From Alphaproteobacteria bacterium (lineage in GTDB: Bacteria; Pseudomonadota; Alphaproteobacteria; Rhizobiales; BM303): a stretch of 42,430 nucleotides of DNA. Position numbers and translations under genes: made by a program. The DNA lies in the NCBI GenBank assembly GCA_024275895.1, contig JAJRYE010000039.1:1-42430 (forward strand), written 5' to 3'. Numbering within the stretch: position 1 is the first letter of the stretch; each line of letters opens with the position of its first letter. This document shows, one piece after another, positions 16,542 through 25,293 of this stretch. The notes beneath the pieces are model-generated. The model saw nothing but the letters and a program-made list of their open reading frames with translations, did not search any database and had not been told where the DNA came from.

Positions 16542-16800
16542 ACTGAAGGTAAATGCGGGCGGACCGAGGCCGGAGCTTGGCAAGGTCACGACGCTGCGGC
16601 AGCGCAAGTCCAAGGCAAGAGCATCGGGCGCGGCGCTGGTTAAAAAAGGCATTCAGCTTCCGCCTGAAGTGGTCAAGCAGTTTGAACTTCTCCGCGCCGA
16701 GCAGGGAAGAAAGGGATATGAGCTTTGGGCCGAGGCGGTGAATTTACTGCTTGAGGCCCATGGACGTGACCCTGTCGATGTCAGCTTCCTCGAAAAATGA
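16516..16800 (+). CDS. Small basic partner of the ParA-like ATPase
   Basis: A 94-residue protein overlapping the ParA-like gene by 26 bases, with GAGAGG upstream of the ATG. The first 50 residues are rich in Lys/Arg and probably disordered ('RQRKSKARASGAAL'). The second half ('KGIQLPPEVVKQFELL', then two helices to about residue 80) could be a short strand plus two helices, as in ribbon-helix-helix DNA binders. In ParA systems the downstream gene usually encodes the adaptor that stimulates the ATPase, often through a basic N-terminus. I do not recognise a named family; both the fold and the partner role are inferences from layout. Confidence 0.65.
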   Translation: MSSADKLARLKVNAGGPRPELGKVTTLRQRKSKARASGAALVKKGIQLPPEVVKQFELLRAEQGRKGYELWAEAVNLLLEAHGRDPVDVSFLEK

Positions 16801-16836
16801 CCCCTGCCCCGTTTGAACGCGGCCGGATTTTTTCAT

Positions 16837-17385
16837 TTATTTGCCGCTGTCTTCACCGGGCAGGAAGCGCTCGATGAATTTCAAGGTTGTGGCATACAGC
16901 TCCTGCGTGAGCTTCTTGCCCATGGGATGGGAAATATCCTTGATTTGACCCGACACCAGGGCGCGCACGGTGAAGACGTGGTTTTCAGCCAGCCGGGCGA
17001 ATTTTTCGATCACGCTGTCGGGCTGGGATTCCAGATCCTTTATACTGTCGAATAACCGGCACAGGGATGCGCAGGTATCGGTGATCAGAGGGTAACCGAA
17101 CGTCCCGGCCTGACCCTTCAGATCATGGGCAACGCGAAAGAACTCATCGCCGGCCTCTCCTGTTATGCCTTCCCTGGCGGCTCTTTCCTGAGCCTTTCCC
17201 AGGCGTTCGACCTCATCGGCGAGCCAGTCGTCGAATTCAACCGAAAGCTCGCTGATCGCGGCTTCGGCGCGGGCAACGGCCTCCATATCTATGCCATCGC
17301 CGCTGCCGATGACCTTGACCTTGGACTTGAGGTGATTTGGCGGCGTGATCATCTGAAAAGTTGTGTCTTCTTGTTCCTCGGCCAT
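16837..17385 (-). CDS. Hpt-domain phosphotransfer protein
   Basis: A 182-residue cytoplasmic protein with a histidine phosphotransfer motif 'FFRVAHDLKGQAGTFGY'; the phospho-accepting histidine is H87. It is flanked by the helices expected of a four-helix Hpt bundle, and the C-terminal 50 residues continue as helix. There is no kinase or receiver domain in the chain, so it should relay phosphate between a hybrid kinase and a response regulator elsewhere or next door. Its start has a strong GAGGAAG. It follows a CheY-like gene on the same strand, which may be its partner. It is convergent with the ParA pair, 36 bases away. Confidence 0.85.
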   Translation of the reverse strand: MAEEQEDTTFQMITPPNHLKSKVKVIGSGDGIDMEAVARAEAAISELSVEFDDWLADEVERLGKAQERAAREGITGEAGDEFFRVAHDLKGQAGTFGYPLITDTCASLCRLFDSIKDLESQPDSVIEKFARLAENHVFTVRALVSGQIKDISHPMGKKLTQELYATTLKFIERFLPGEDSGK

Positions 17386-17545
17386 TTACTTCCTCTTTCA
17401 AGCCAGGGGCGATTGCAAGAATCGCTTTCATATCCCGGCGTCTTGCCTAGCGCATCATTTTGGCAAAAAAGCGTACAGATGTGTTAAATGATGCTTTAAA
17501 TCTCTCGCGGCAAGAAAAACACCTGATCCACATCACGATAACCGG

Positions 17546-18079
17546 CTATACCATGATCTGGGTGTGGGCGTCTTCACCATCATCTATAATCACATTGTCT
17601 TTTTCGCGCCTGTTTTGCCCCTTGTGGTTTTTTACCTGCCGGCGGCGGCAGGGGCCGAAATATCCCTTGGCTTTGACAAACGGTCTTGGCATCTCGACAA
17701 CGCTGATGATGCGTTCATACAATGAGGTTGCCGAGATGGGTTTGGCCAGAAACTCGGTCACGCCGGCGTCGCGCGCCTCCTGGATCCGTCTTTTTTCCGT
17801 ATGCCCGGTTAGCATAATGATGGGCAAAAACGGGCAACGCCCTTTTGGATTGCGGATGAACTGGACAAGCTCGATACCGTCAATCACCGGCATGACCCAG
17901 TCGGTAATCAGAATATCCGGCTGCTGGTTTTCTATCATTTCAAGCGCCACCGCCCCGTCCTCGGCCTCGTGGATTTCGCGGGCGCCGAGCGAATGCAAAA
18001 TGGCACGTATGATGCGGCGCATATGGGCATTGTCATCGGCAATGACGAAACGCATCCTGTCGAAGTGCATGCTGCCCAT
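17546..18079 (-). CDS. CheY-like response regulator with basic C-terminal tail
   Basis: A single receiver domain of about 120 residues followed by a 50-residue Arg/Lys-rich tail. The acid pair is in 'FVIADDNAHMRR', the phospho-acceptor Asp is in 'DILITDWVMP', the Thr in 'LTGHTEK' and the Lys in 'EFLAKPIS'. The 'RPFVKAKGYFGPCRRR' segment right after the receiver is a recurring tail in alphaproteobacterial single-domain regulators. No DNA-binding domain is present. I chose the ATG at 18079; an in-frame TTG at 18097 and an ATG at 18070 are alternatives with no better ribosome site. It lies 160 bases upstream of the Hpt gene on the same strand. Confidence 0.87.
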   Translation of the reverse strand: MGSMHFDRMRFVIADDNAHMRRIIRAILHSLGAREIHEAEDGAVALEMIENQQPDILITDWVMPVIDGIELVQFIRNPKGRCPFLPIIMLTGHTEKRRIQEARDAGVTEFLAKPISATSLYERIISVVEMPRPFVKAKGYFGPCRRRQVKNHKGQNRREKDNVIIDDGEDAHTQIMV

Positions 18080-18230
18080 GGATTCTTGTCTTTTCAAGTG
18101 TTTTTCTGCTGTGAGACAGATTTGAAAAATACCCTTGCCAATACTTAAGTGACCAGGCTTTGATATTTGGTTAAAAATCCGCAGAATTCAGCCCGTTATA
18201 ATTGTAACCGGCGATGTATTTTTCGGCCGT

Positions 18231-18998
18231 TCAGTACAAAAATTGCTCCCGCAGGATGCGTTCATCCAGATTATGCCCCTCGTCGAACATCATGAGGGCG
18301 GAGTGATTCTTGTCCTCCCGGATGGTGACACCGAGTGCATTGCGGGTTTCCTTGGTGTCCGCCGTTGCGCTGACGGGGCGCTTTTTGGCTTCCAGAACGG
18401 TTATCGTGACACGGGCCTGATGCGGCAGAATGGCGCCGCGCCAGCGGCGGGGGCGGAACGGGCTGATGGGGGTGAGGGCCAAAAGCGGCGTGTTGATGGG
18501 CAGGATCGGCCCCTGGGCCGAAAGATTATAGGCGGTGCTGCCCGCCGGCGTCGCCACCATGACGCCGTCGCAAATCAGCTCTTCCATGCGCGTCTTGCCG
18601 TCGATCGAAATTCTCAGCTTGGCGGTCTGATGCGTCTGGCGCAGCAGCGAAACCTCGTTGATGGCAAGCGCATTGTGGCTGTTGCCGCAGGTATCAACAA
18701 CCTCCATATGCAGGGGATGGATCCGGGTCACTTCCGCTTTTGCAAGGCGCTGGAGCAGGTTTTCCTCATTGTATTCATTCATTAAAAACCCTATGGAACC
18801 CAGATTCATGCCATAAATCGGCACATCCTTGTCCATGAAACGGTGCAGGGTCTGAAGCATCAGCCCATCGCCGCCAAGGGTGATGACAATATCGGCCTCT
18901 TCGGGCGCAACGCCGCCATATTTTTTTTCAAGGCGGCGCGCGGCCTCGCTGGCTCCGGTTACGTCACTGGAGAGAATGGCAATTTTCTTATCACTCAT
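18231..18998 (-). CDS. nadK: NAD kinase
   Basis: A 255-residue protein that phosphorylates NAD to NADP in the cytoplasm. The GGDG motif is at residues 42-45 ('TLGGDGLML'), followed by '[12 protein letters not shown]' and '[23 protein letters not shown]', the family's second signature. The frame is open to 19304, but the extra residues are the antisense of cutA. The ATG at 18998 starts the first beta strand ('KKIAILSS'); an ATG at 19025 would add nine residues. It is divergent from cutA, with start codons only 63 bases apart. Confidence 0.92.
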   Translation of the reverse strand: MSDKKIAILSSDVTGASEAARRLEKKYGGVAPEEADIVITLGGDGLMLQTLHRFMDKDVPIYGMNLGSIGFLMNEYNEENLLQRLAKAEVTRIHPLHMEVVDTCGNSHNALAINEVSLLRQTHQTAKLRISIDGKTRMEELICDGVMVATPAGSTAYNLSAQGPILPINTPLLALTPISPFRPRRWRGAILPHQARVTITVLEAKKRPVSATADTKETRNALGVTIREDKNHSALMMFDEGHNLDERILREQFLY

Positions 18999-19061
18999 CA
19001 ATCTTGGCCTTTTCGCCTTGAACATGGCATTGTATTGCCTATCACCGATACGAGGCCGGAT

Positions 19062-19394
19062 ATGATTACCGCAAAAGACAATGTTGTTTTCATCTATACC
19101 ACATTCGCCGATGCCGAACAGGCAAAGGCGCTGGGGCAAAAGCTGATTTTGGAAAAGCTGGCGGGTTGTGTGAATATCTTCCCTGGCATGATTTCGCTCT
19201 ATGCGTGGGAGGGGCAGATGCAGACCGAGCCCGAGGCGGCAATGTTCATCAAAACCCGGCGCGAGAAGCGCGAGGACGCCCTTGACCGCATCCGTGAACT
19301 GCACCCTTACGAGACCCCGGCGCTGGTGGTGCTGCCGATTGAGTATTGCGACGAGGCTTACGCAAAATGGCTGATATCCGCTACAGGGGGGTGA
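19062..19394 (+). CDS. cutA: CutA-family protein
   Basis: A 110-residue ferredoxin-like protein of the CutA1 family, which forms tight trimers. '[19 protein letters not shown]', '[20 protein letters not shown]', '[12 protein letters not shown]' and '[13 protein letters not shown]' are the conserved blocks in order. CutA was linked to divalent cation tolerance in Escherichia coli, but its molecular role is unsettled. The ATG at 19062 follows a GAGG by about eight bases; the open frame extends upstream but without CutA similarity. The stop is four bases from that of the convergent moaA. Confidence 0.92.
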   Translation: MITAKDNVVFIYTTFADAEQAKALGQKLILEKLAGCVNIFPGMISLYAWEGQMQTEPEAAMFIKTRREKREDALDRIRELHPYETPALVVLPIEYCDEAYAKWLISATGG

Positions 19395-19397
19395 TAT

Positions 19398-20468
19398 TCA
19401 ACCGCCGGTTTGTGACATATGGCGCGAAAGGGCCGGCTTGCCATCCTCCCGGCCGATCTTGAAATCATGCCCTTTGGGCTTTCGGGAAATCGCTTCGGTA
19501 ATGACGTTCTCAAGGGCGGCATCATCAAGCCCGGCACGCAAGGGGGTGCGCAGATCGGCGGCGTCCTCCTGGCCCAGACACATGTAAAGCGTTCCGGTGC
19601 TGGTGAGGCGCACCCGGTTGCAGTTTTCGCAAAACGAATGGCTCATGGGGGTGATAAAACCGATACGGCCGCCGGTTTCCTCAACTTCGGAAAACCGCGC
19701 CGGTCCGCCGGAGCAAAACGGAATGGTGCTCAGGTGAAAGCGCGCCGCCAGATTGTCCCTGATTTGCGACAGGGGCAAATATTGCGCCGTGCGGTCGCCG
19801 CCAATCTCGCCCAGCGGCATGGTTTCAATCAGGGTCATATCCATACCCTGCCCATGCGCCCATACCATCATATCGGGGATTTCATCTTCGTTGATCCCCT
19901 TGAGCGCCACCGCATTGATCTTGATCTTCATGCCGGCATCCTGCGCCGCCTTTATACCGTCGAGCACGGCGGATAAATGGCCGCCCTTGGTGATTTGGCT
20001 GAATTTTTCCGCATCGAGACTGTCAAGCGAGACGTTGAGGCGCCGGATGCCGCAGGCGGCCATCTCATTGGCGTATTTTGTCAGCTGCGAGCCATTTGTT
20101 GTCATCGTCAACTCTTTGAGCGCGCCGGTTTCCAGATGCCTTGACAAGGCGCGCACCAGCCACATGAGATTGCGCCGCACCAGTGGTTCGCCGCCGGTGA
20201 GGCGGACTTTTTGCACCCCTTTGCGGATAAAGGCGGCGCACAGGCGCTCGATTTCCTCCAGCGAGAGCAAATCCTTGCGCCTGAGAAACGCCATTTCTTC
20301 GCCCATGCAGTAAAAACAGCGAAAATCACAACGGTCCGTTACCGAAACCCGGATATAGGTCACGGCGCGGCCAAAAGGATCAACCAGAGCGCCCTTGCCC
20401 GCCGGAGCGGTTGAAGCGGGTGCATCCGCCAGAGGTTTTGCCGGTGAGGGTGTACTTGTCTGGTCCAA
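19398..20468 (-). CDS. moaA: GTP 3',8-cyclase MoaA
   Basis: A 356-residue radical-SAM enzyme for the first step of molybdenum cofactor synthesis. The SAM cluster cysteines are C47, C51 and C54 in '[10 protein letters not shown]'. The second, C-terminal cluster ligands are in '[10 protein letters not shown]...LYMC'. The chain ends in the conserved Gly-Gly needed for activity. The first 30 residues are an Ala/Pro-rich extension. The start is TTG at 20468, supported by AGGAGA seven bases upstream; no ATG fits. Its presence in this part of the window is independent of the truncated moeA at the left end, which belongs to the other background. Confidence 0.93.
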   Translation of the reverse strand: MDQTSTPSPAKPLADAPASTAPAGKGALVDPFGRAVTYIRVSVTDRCDFRCFYCMGEEMAFLRRKDLLSLEEIERLCAAFIRKGVQKVRLTGGEPLVRRNLMWLVRALSRHLETGALKELTMTTNGSQLTKYANEMAACGIRRLNVSLDSLDAEKFSQITKGGHLSAVLDGIKAAQDAGMKIKINAVALKGINEDEIPDMMVWAHGQGMDMTLIETMPLGEIGGDRTAQYLPLSQIRDNLAARFHLSTIPFCSGGPARFSEVEETGGRIGFITPMSHSFCENCNRVRLTSTGTLYMCLGQEDAADLRTPLRAGLDDAALENVITEAISRKPKGHDFKIGREDGKPALSRHMSQTGG

Positions 20469-20577
20469 TTGGTTCTCCTGTTCGCGCCCTTTGCGGCCCG
20501 CCTTTGCGGCTCTTGTCGGGTCAATCTACATTGCCCTCAGGCACAGTTCAACATAATGCGGCGAATCGCCCCTGAAA

Positions 20578-21372
20578 TCAGCGCCATTTAAGAAACCAGG
20601 CCTCCGCCCTGCCGATGCCCCAGGCGGCGATGAGGCCAATGCCGGACAGGATCGCAACCCCGGCCAGAAGCTGATCGGTCTGCATCAGCGAGCCCGCCAT
20701 GAGGATATAGGCACCGATGCCGTATTCCGCTCCGATCATTTCGGCAGCGACCAGCAGGATTATGGCGATGGAGGCAGAGATGCGAAACCCCGCCAATATG
20801 GCAGGCATGGCGCCGGGCAGAATGATCTTGCGCACGATGGAGGCCCAGGACAGACCGAAAGACTGGCCCATGCGAATGAGCGAGCGGTCGACATTATCAA
20901 TGCCGCTATAGGTGGCGATGACGGTGGGGAACAGAGTGCCGAATAAAATCGTGGCAATTTTCGAGCCTTCGTCAATACCGAACCAGATGACGAACAGCGG
21001 CAGGAGAGCGATTTTGGGAATGGGAAAAAGGGCCGAGACCAGCGGCGCAAGCCCGGAGCGGGCAAGCGAGAACAAACCGATGGCAATACCGAGCGCAACC
21101 CCCAGGCTGACACCGAGACTCCAGCCGGCGATGAGCCTGACGAGCGAGGCGGAGAGATGTTTGACCAGCAGCCCCGAACGTACCAGTTCCACCAGAGCGC
21201 CAAAGGCTTCTGAAGGTTTGGGCAGCACCAGCGGGGTGATAAACCCGCTTCTGGTGCCCAGCTCCCACAGGATGAGAATAACCGCAAACACCGCCAGACC
21301 GGCAAACCGCACCTTTTTGGGCGCAAAACCGCCGCCGCGGAAGGGTACCTGCTTTTTATCCGTTGGCGGCAT
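20578..21372 (-). CDS. ABC transporter permease, nitrate/sulfonate/taurine type
   Basis: A 264-residue inner-membrane permease of the SsuC/TauC group with about six hydrophobic segments. The cytoplasmic EAA-like loop is visible in 'GLSWASIVRKIILPGAMPAILAGF', which docks the ATPase. It overlaps the ATPase gene by 17 bases, so the two are coupled. There is no sulfonate monooxygenase, nitrate reductase or thiamine gene nearby, so the substrate remains open. It is the last gene of a three-gene operon (binding protein, ATPase, permease). Confidence 0.88.
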   Translation of the reverse strand: MPPTDKKQVPFRGGGFAPKKVRFAGLAVFAVILILWELGTRSGFITPLVLPKPSEAFGALVELVRSGLLVKHLSASLVRLIAGWSLGVSLGVALGIAIGLFSLARSGLAPLVSALFPIPKIALLPLFVIWFGIDEGSKIATILFGTLFPTVIATYSGIDNVDRSLIRMGQSFGLSWASIVRKIILPGAMPAILAGFRISASIAIILLVAAEMIGAEYGIGAYILMAGSLMQTDQLLAGVAILSGIGLIAAWGIGRAEAWFLKWR

Positions 21373-22132
21373 CTAAAAGCTCCCGGTCGGCGGCGCGCGC
21401 CTCATCACGCATCAATTGCCATAAATGGCGGCTGTGGCGCTCAAGCTCGACGGCGCGCGAGGCGCGTTCTTCCACCGGAATATCGATTTCGATAATCTCG
21501 CGCACCCGTCCCGGACGGCGCGAGAGCACCACAATGCGGTGCCCGAGCTGCACCGCCTCTTGCAGATTATGGGTGACGTAGAGGGCCGAGAATTGCTCAC
21601 GGCGCCACAAACCGACAAAATCCTCCATTAAAAGCGCCCGGGTTTGCGCATCAAGCGCCGATAAAGGCTCATCCATCAGCATAATGGCGGGCCGCACACT
21701 CAGGGCGCGGGCGATGGCGACGCGCTGCTTCATGCCGCCGGAAAGCTGGCGCGGATATGCGTGGGCAAAATCAAGCAGACTGGTGCGGCTGAGCACGTCC
21801 TCGATGATGGCTTTGCGCTGATCGGACGCCAGTTTGTGATCCTCCAGCACAAGCGCGATATTGCCGCGCACGGTGCGCCAGGGCAAAAGGGCAAAATCCT
21901 GAAAGATATAGGTGAGCGGGTTGAGCGAATTGGCCGGCGGCGCGCCTTCTTGCAAGATGCGCCCGCCGCCGGGTTTTTCAAGCCCGCCCGCCAGCCGCAG
22001 CAAGGTGGATTTGCCGCAGCCCGACGGGCCGATAATGGCGACAATCTCACCCTCCTTGACCTCAAGGCTTATCCCTTCAAGCACCTCGACATTGCCATAG
22101 CGATGCGAGATGTTCTCAAGGACAAGGCGCAC
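21356..22132 (-). CDS. ABC transporter ATPase, nitrate/sulfonate/taurine type
   Basis: A 258-residue ATPase of the SsuB/TauB group. Walker A is GPSGCGKST with K41, the Q-loop is in '[11 protein letters not shown]', the signature is LSGGMKQR, Walker B is '[12 protein letters not shown]' and the switch histidine is in '[10 protein letters not shown]'. It powers the adjacent permease. The start is GTG at 22132, 14 bases after the stop of the binding-protein gene, with only a weak upstream purine stretch (GGCGGCCAGAG). It overlaps the permease by 17 bases. Confidence 0.9.
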   Translation of the reverse strand: MRLVLENISHRYGNVEVLEGISLEVKEGEIVAIIGPSGCGKSTLLRLAGGLEKPGGGRILQEGAPPANSLNPLTYIFQDFALLPWRTVRGNIALVLEDHKLASDQRKAIIEDVLSRTSLLDFAHAYPRQLSGGMKQRVAIARALSVRPAIMLMDEPLSALDAQTRALLMEDFVGLWRREQFSALYVTHNLQEAVQLGHRIVVLSRRPGRVREIIEIDIPVEERASRAVELERHSRHLWQLMRDEARAADRELLDAANG

Positions 22133-22146
22133 GGGGCTCTGGCCGC

Positions 22147-23178
22147 CTATTTGGCGGCGGTGAAGCTGGTGTCAACCAGTTGGTCGATGGTGATGTCCTT
22201 GTTTACCAGCCCTTGCGCCTTGAACCAGTCAAGCTGGGATTTGATGCTGGCAACATCAAGCCAGGCCCCCTTGTTGAGACGCATGGCGCCGTTGCGGATC
22301 GACGGCGCGGCTTTTTCATAGGGCCTTGAGGCATAGACATATTTATGTACAAGCCTGACCATATCGGTCGCCACCGCCTCGCCAGCGGTCTTGTCAACCA
22401 GTGCGGCGTTGAAATCGGCTGCACCTTGCGCAAAAGCTTTCAGGAAGCGTTTAACCATATCCTTGTTTTGGGTGACGTTTTTGACCGAGGTGGTGACTGT
22501 CGTGACCTGATAATCGGGGGCGTAGTCATTTACCCAGCCGATAATTTTCACCTTGCCGCTTTTGGCCAGCGCCTTGGCGATATGGGGCACGATGACCCAG
22601 GCGTCGATCTGGCCGGTTTTCAGCGCGCCGATGATGGCCCCTACCTTCATTAAGGGTTTGAGCCTGATCTGGCTCATGGGAATGCCTTCTTTCGCGGCAA
22701 TGCGCCCGGCCATATAGTGGAAGGACGAGCCGGTCTGGGTGATGCCGAAGGAATGACCGCCCAGTTTGGCGGGCGAGGTGAGCCCGGCTTCGTAAGCCTT
22801 GGCCGAGGCCAGAATGGCGGAGCCGTCAATGCCCTTTTCCTCATGCAATGCGCCGCCAATTATTTTGACCGCGTTCTTGTTGGCCAGATTAATCAGCCCG
22901 CCGGTGATGGCGGTAACGCCAAAATCAATATCGCCCGAGGCAATCGCCACTGCCATGGGGGCCGCGGCGGAGAAAAACTTGAACTCGACATCAAGGCCGT
23001 TTTTCTTGAAATAACCGCGCTCATAAGCCACGAAACTGGCCGAATGAGAGGTAAAGCGCAAGGCGCCGACCTTGATCTTGTCGGCAGCCTGAACGCTCTC
23101 GGCAATGCCCCCCAGAAACATGGTTGCGCCCAGCCCGGCCATAACCACGCGCCTGGTATATGTCTTTATTATGCTCAC
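22147..23178 (-). CDS. ABC transporter substrate-binding protein, NMT1/SsuA-like
   Basis: A 343-residue periplasmic binding protein of the NMT1/THI5-like group. Residues 1-31 form a signal peptide with a twin-arginine-like 'YTRRVVMAG' start and a likely cut after 'SVQA'. The mature part ('KIKVGALRFTSHSASFVAYERGYF', 'GLDVEFKFF', 'GDIDFGVTAITG') fits binding proteins for sulfonates, nitrate, pyrimidines or related small anions. The start is GTG at 23178 with GGAGGG eight bases upstream. It leads the operon and is followed by the ATPase and permease. The substrate is not evident from sequence or neighbours. Confidence 0.87.
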   Translation of the reverse strand: MSIIKTYTRRVVMAGLGATMFLGGIAESVQAADKIKVGALRFTSHSASFVAYERGYFKKNGLDVEFKFFSAAAPMAVAIASGDIDFGVTAITGGLINLANKNAVKIIGGALHEEKGIDGSAILASAKAYEAGLTSPAKLGGHSFGITQTGSSFHYMAGRIAAKEGIPMSQIRLKPLMKVGAIIGALKTGQIDAWVIVPHIAKALAKSGKVKIIGWVNDYAPDYQVTTVTTSVKNVTQNKDMVKRFLKAFAQGAADFNAALVDKTAGEAVATDMVRLVHKYVYASRPYEKAAPSIRNGAMRLNKGAWLDVASIKSQLDWFKAQGLVNKDITIDQLVDTSFTAAK

Positions 23179-23260
23179 GTAAAATCCCTCCCGTTATATT
23201 TTCGCCCCGATCATATCGCGTGGCGTTGTGAAAGCAAGGAAGAGTTGAGAGAGAATGAAA

Positions 23261-25216
23261 TCAGGCGGCGTCTTTAAGCGGATCGTAGAAAAAACGGCCC
23301 TTGATCTTGTCGGCGCGAAGGGGTCTGGAGAACAGATAGCCCTGCCCCAGATGACCGCCGGCGGCTTTTAGGGCTTTATATTGTTCTTTTGTCTCAATGC
23401 CCTCGGCCACTGATTTTAATTTCAATACCGTGCACATGCCTATAATTGTGCGGACGATGTTGCGCATTTTCTTGCTGGTGGAAACATTATCGACAAAGCT
23501 TTTATCGATCTTGAGTTTGTCGAGAGGAAGATTGGAAATCTGGCTCAGGCTCGAATATCCGGTACCAAAATCATCCAGTGAAATGGAAATGCCGACCTGC
23601 TTCAGATTACTGACCATGAGCAGGGCTTTTTCCATATCCAGCATCATGGCCGTCTCGGTCAGTTCTGCCTCAAAACGGTGCGGCGGCAGCCCGGTTTCAT
23701 TGAGAATGGCCAGAATGGTCAAGGCAAAATTGGGATTGCAGACCTGCTGCGCCGAGAGGTTGAAGGCAAGCTTGATATCTGCGGGCCATGTGGCGGCAAC
23801 CGCCGCGGCCTTGCGCAACAGGCAAATTGTGAGGGGCTCTATGAGATCCTTTTCTTCCGCCAGGGTAATAAAAACTTCGGGCGGCACAAATCCGCGTTCG
23901 GGATGGTTCCATCTGGCGAGGGTTTCAAAACCGGCATATCTGCCCGTTTGCAGATCGACGATGGGCTGGAAATAAACTTCCAGTTCATCCCTTTCCAGCG
24001 CGGCTTTCAGATCAATCAGCAATCCGGCGCGTTCCAGAATTTCCGTTTCATAGCGCATGGCGAAAATCCGGGTTCTTCCACCGCCGCTACGCTTGGCCTT
24101 GTTTTGCGCCTGAACGGCACGCTTTACCAGATGGCTGGGGGTTAAGCCGGATTCAGGGTAGATTGAAATGCCGATCGAAGTTGAAATATCGACCCGGTTG
24201 CCATCGACAAGAACCGGTTCGCGCAAGGTCTTGTGGATGGCGCGGCCAAGCTTTTCCGCATCATTTTCACTGGTTACATCATAAGCCTGGATGTGAAACT
24301 CATCTGAACTCAGGCGGGCGACCAGACCGTTTTTCCCAATCAGTTTTTCAAGGCGCTTCCCGATCTCGACAAGAACAAGATCACCGCCGGCATGATTATA
24401 CAGATTATTGATGGTCTTGAAACCGTCCATGTCAAGAATGCAGACTGCAAACTTTTGCTCCGTTCCGGCGGATTGCTTGACTTTTTTTATCAGTTTTTCC
24501 TTGAAGTTGCGCCGGTTGGCAAGGCCGGTCAGCGGGTCGGTATAGGCCAGCTTGTGCATTTTTTCATGTTTTTCCTTCAATTCCTGCCGGGAATAAACAA
24601 GGAAGGAAAATGCCCGGAAACTGTTGAGTAATATATAGATGGAAAGCAGCGACAAGGAGATATAACCGATTGAGATCGTCGTCAGAAGGTTATCGTGACT
24701 CTCGATAAAGGCGACAAAAAGGGGAATTGAGGATGAAAAAACCGAGGTGATCGAGGCCTGGGGAACAGAGGACATGCTGTATCCGGCCACACCCACGGTG
24801 GCCCAGAGCAGAAGCACCGACAATGTCTGTTGGTAAAGATCGCCGTGGAAAAGCAGAACGATCGCCAATACCGTAAACACCAGAGTGAGGACCGGTGACA
24901 TGATGATCACCATGCGGACGTCTTTTCTTCTTTTTTCCAGCGAATAGCTTTCGATATTCCGGCTGACCTTGATCCAGTGCACGAAACGCCAGAATGAAAA
25001 CAGCAATGCCGGGGCTGGAATATAAATAACTGCCCAAGCCGGCGCGGTGTTGAAATTCACTGCAATAACGCTGAACATCGAGGTAATGCCGGCAAGGTAA
25101 AGGCTGGGGAGCTGCCTTGCGAGCGACTTGTGCTGTTCACAGATCAGAGCTTCGGAATTCAGATCGCAAAGATTGAAATGTATTTTGAACTTATTGACAA
25201 ACGAAGAAATCATCAT
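23261..25216 (-). CDS. Membrane GGDEF-EAL protein, probable c-di-GMP phosphodiesterase
   Basis: A 651-residue protein. Residues of about 35-210 contain several hydrophobic segments, so it is an inner-membrane sensor of unknown signal. Then comes a GGDEF domain (about 225-385) and an EAL domain (about 400-640). The cyclase motif is degenerate, SSDEF instead of GGDEF ('ARLSSDEFHI'), so synthesis is unlikely. The EAL domain looks intact: 'FETLARW' (ETL variant with the catalytic Glu), 'ELTETAM', 'DDFGTGYSSL', 'KIDKSFV' and 'AEGIET'. It should therefore degrade c-di-GMP, with the dead GGDEF as a possible GTP sensor. GAGAGGG precedes the tandem ATG start. It lies downstream of anmK on the same strand. 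Confidence 0.88.
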   Translation of the reverse strand: MMISSFVNKFKIHFNLCDLNSEALICEQHKSLARQLPSLYLAGITSMFSVIAVNFNTAPAWAVIYIPAPALLFSFWRFVHWIKVSRNIESYSLEKRRKDVRMVIIMSPVLTLVFTVLAIVLLFHGDLYQQTLSVLLLWATVGVAGYSMSSVPQASITSVFSSSIPLFVAFIESHDNLLTTISIGYISLSLLSIYILLNSFRAFSFLVYSRQELKEKHEKMHKLAYTDPLTGLANRRNFKEKLIKKVKQSAGTEQKFAVCILDMDGFKTINNLYNHAGGDLVLVEIGKRLEKLIGKNGLVARLSSDEFHIQAYDVTSENDAEKLGRAIHKTLREPVLVDGNRVDISTSIGISIYPESGLTPSHLVKRAVQAQNKAKRSGGGRTRIFAMRYETEILERAGLLIDLKAALERDELEVYFQPIVDLQTGRYAGFETLARWNHPERGFVPPEVFITLAEEKDLIEPLTICLLRKAAAVAATWPADIKLAFNLSAQQVCNPNFALTILAILNETGLPPHRFEAELTETAMMLDMEKALLMVSNLKQVGISISLDDFGTGYSSLSQISNLPLDKLKIDKSFVDNVSTSKKMRNIVRTIIGMCTVLKLKSVAEGIETKEQYKALKAAGGHLGQGYLFSRPLRADKIKGRFFYDPLKDAA

Positions 25217-25263
25217 GCCCTCTCAAGTTGCAGCACAACAATCCCATGCAAGTCTTAATACGA

Positions 25264-25290
25264 GCTAAAAAAACCGCTAAAATACGGTCG
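25264..25290 (-). terminator. Possible weak terminator after anmK
   Basis: On the minus strand, just after the anmK stop, a short stem (ACCG...CGGT) is followed by seven T. The stem is only four base pairs, so termination may be partial. Confidence 0.3.
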
Positions 25291-25293
25291 CTT

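Noticed and set aside
16801-16836. T6 run between the ParA partner and the Hpt gene as a terminator
   Set aside because: The bases before the T-run form no stem longer than the self-complementary CGGCCG, so I could not support a terminator.
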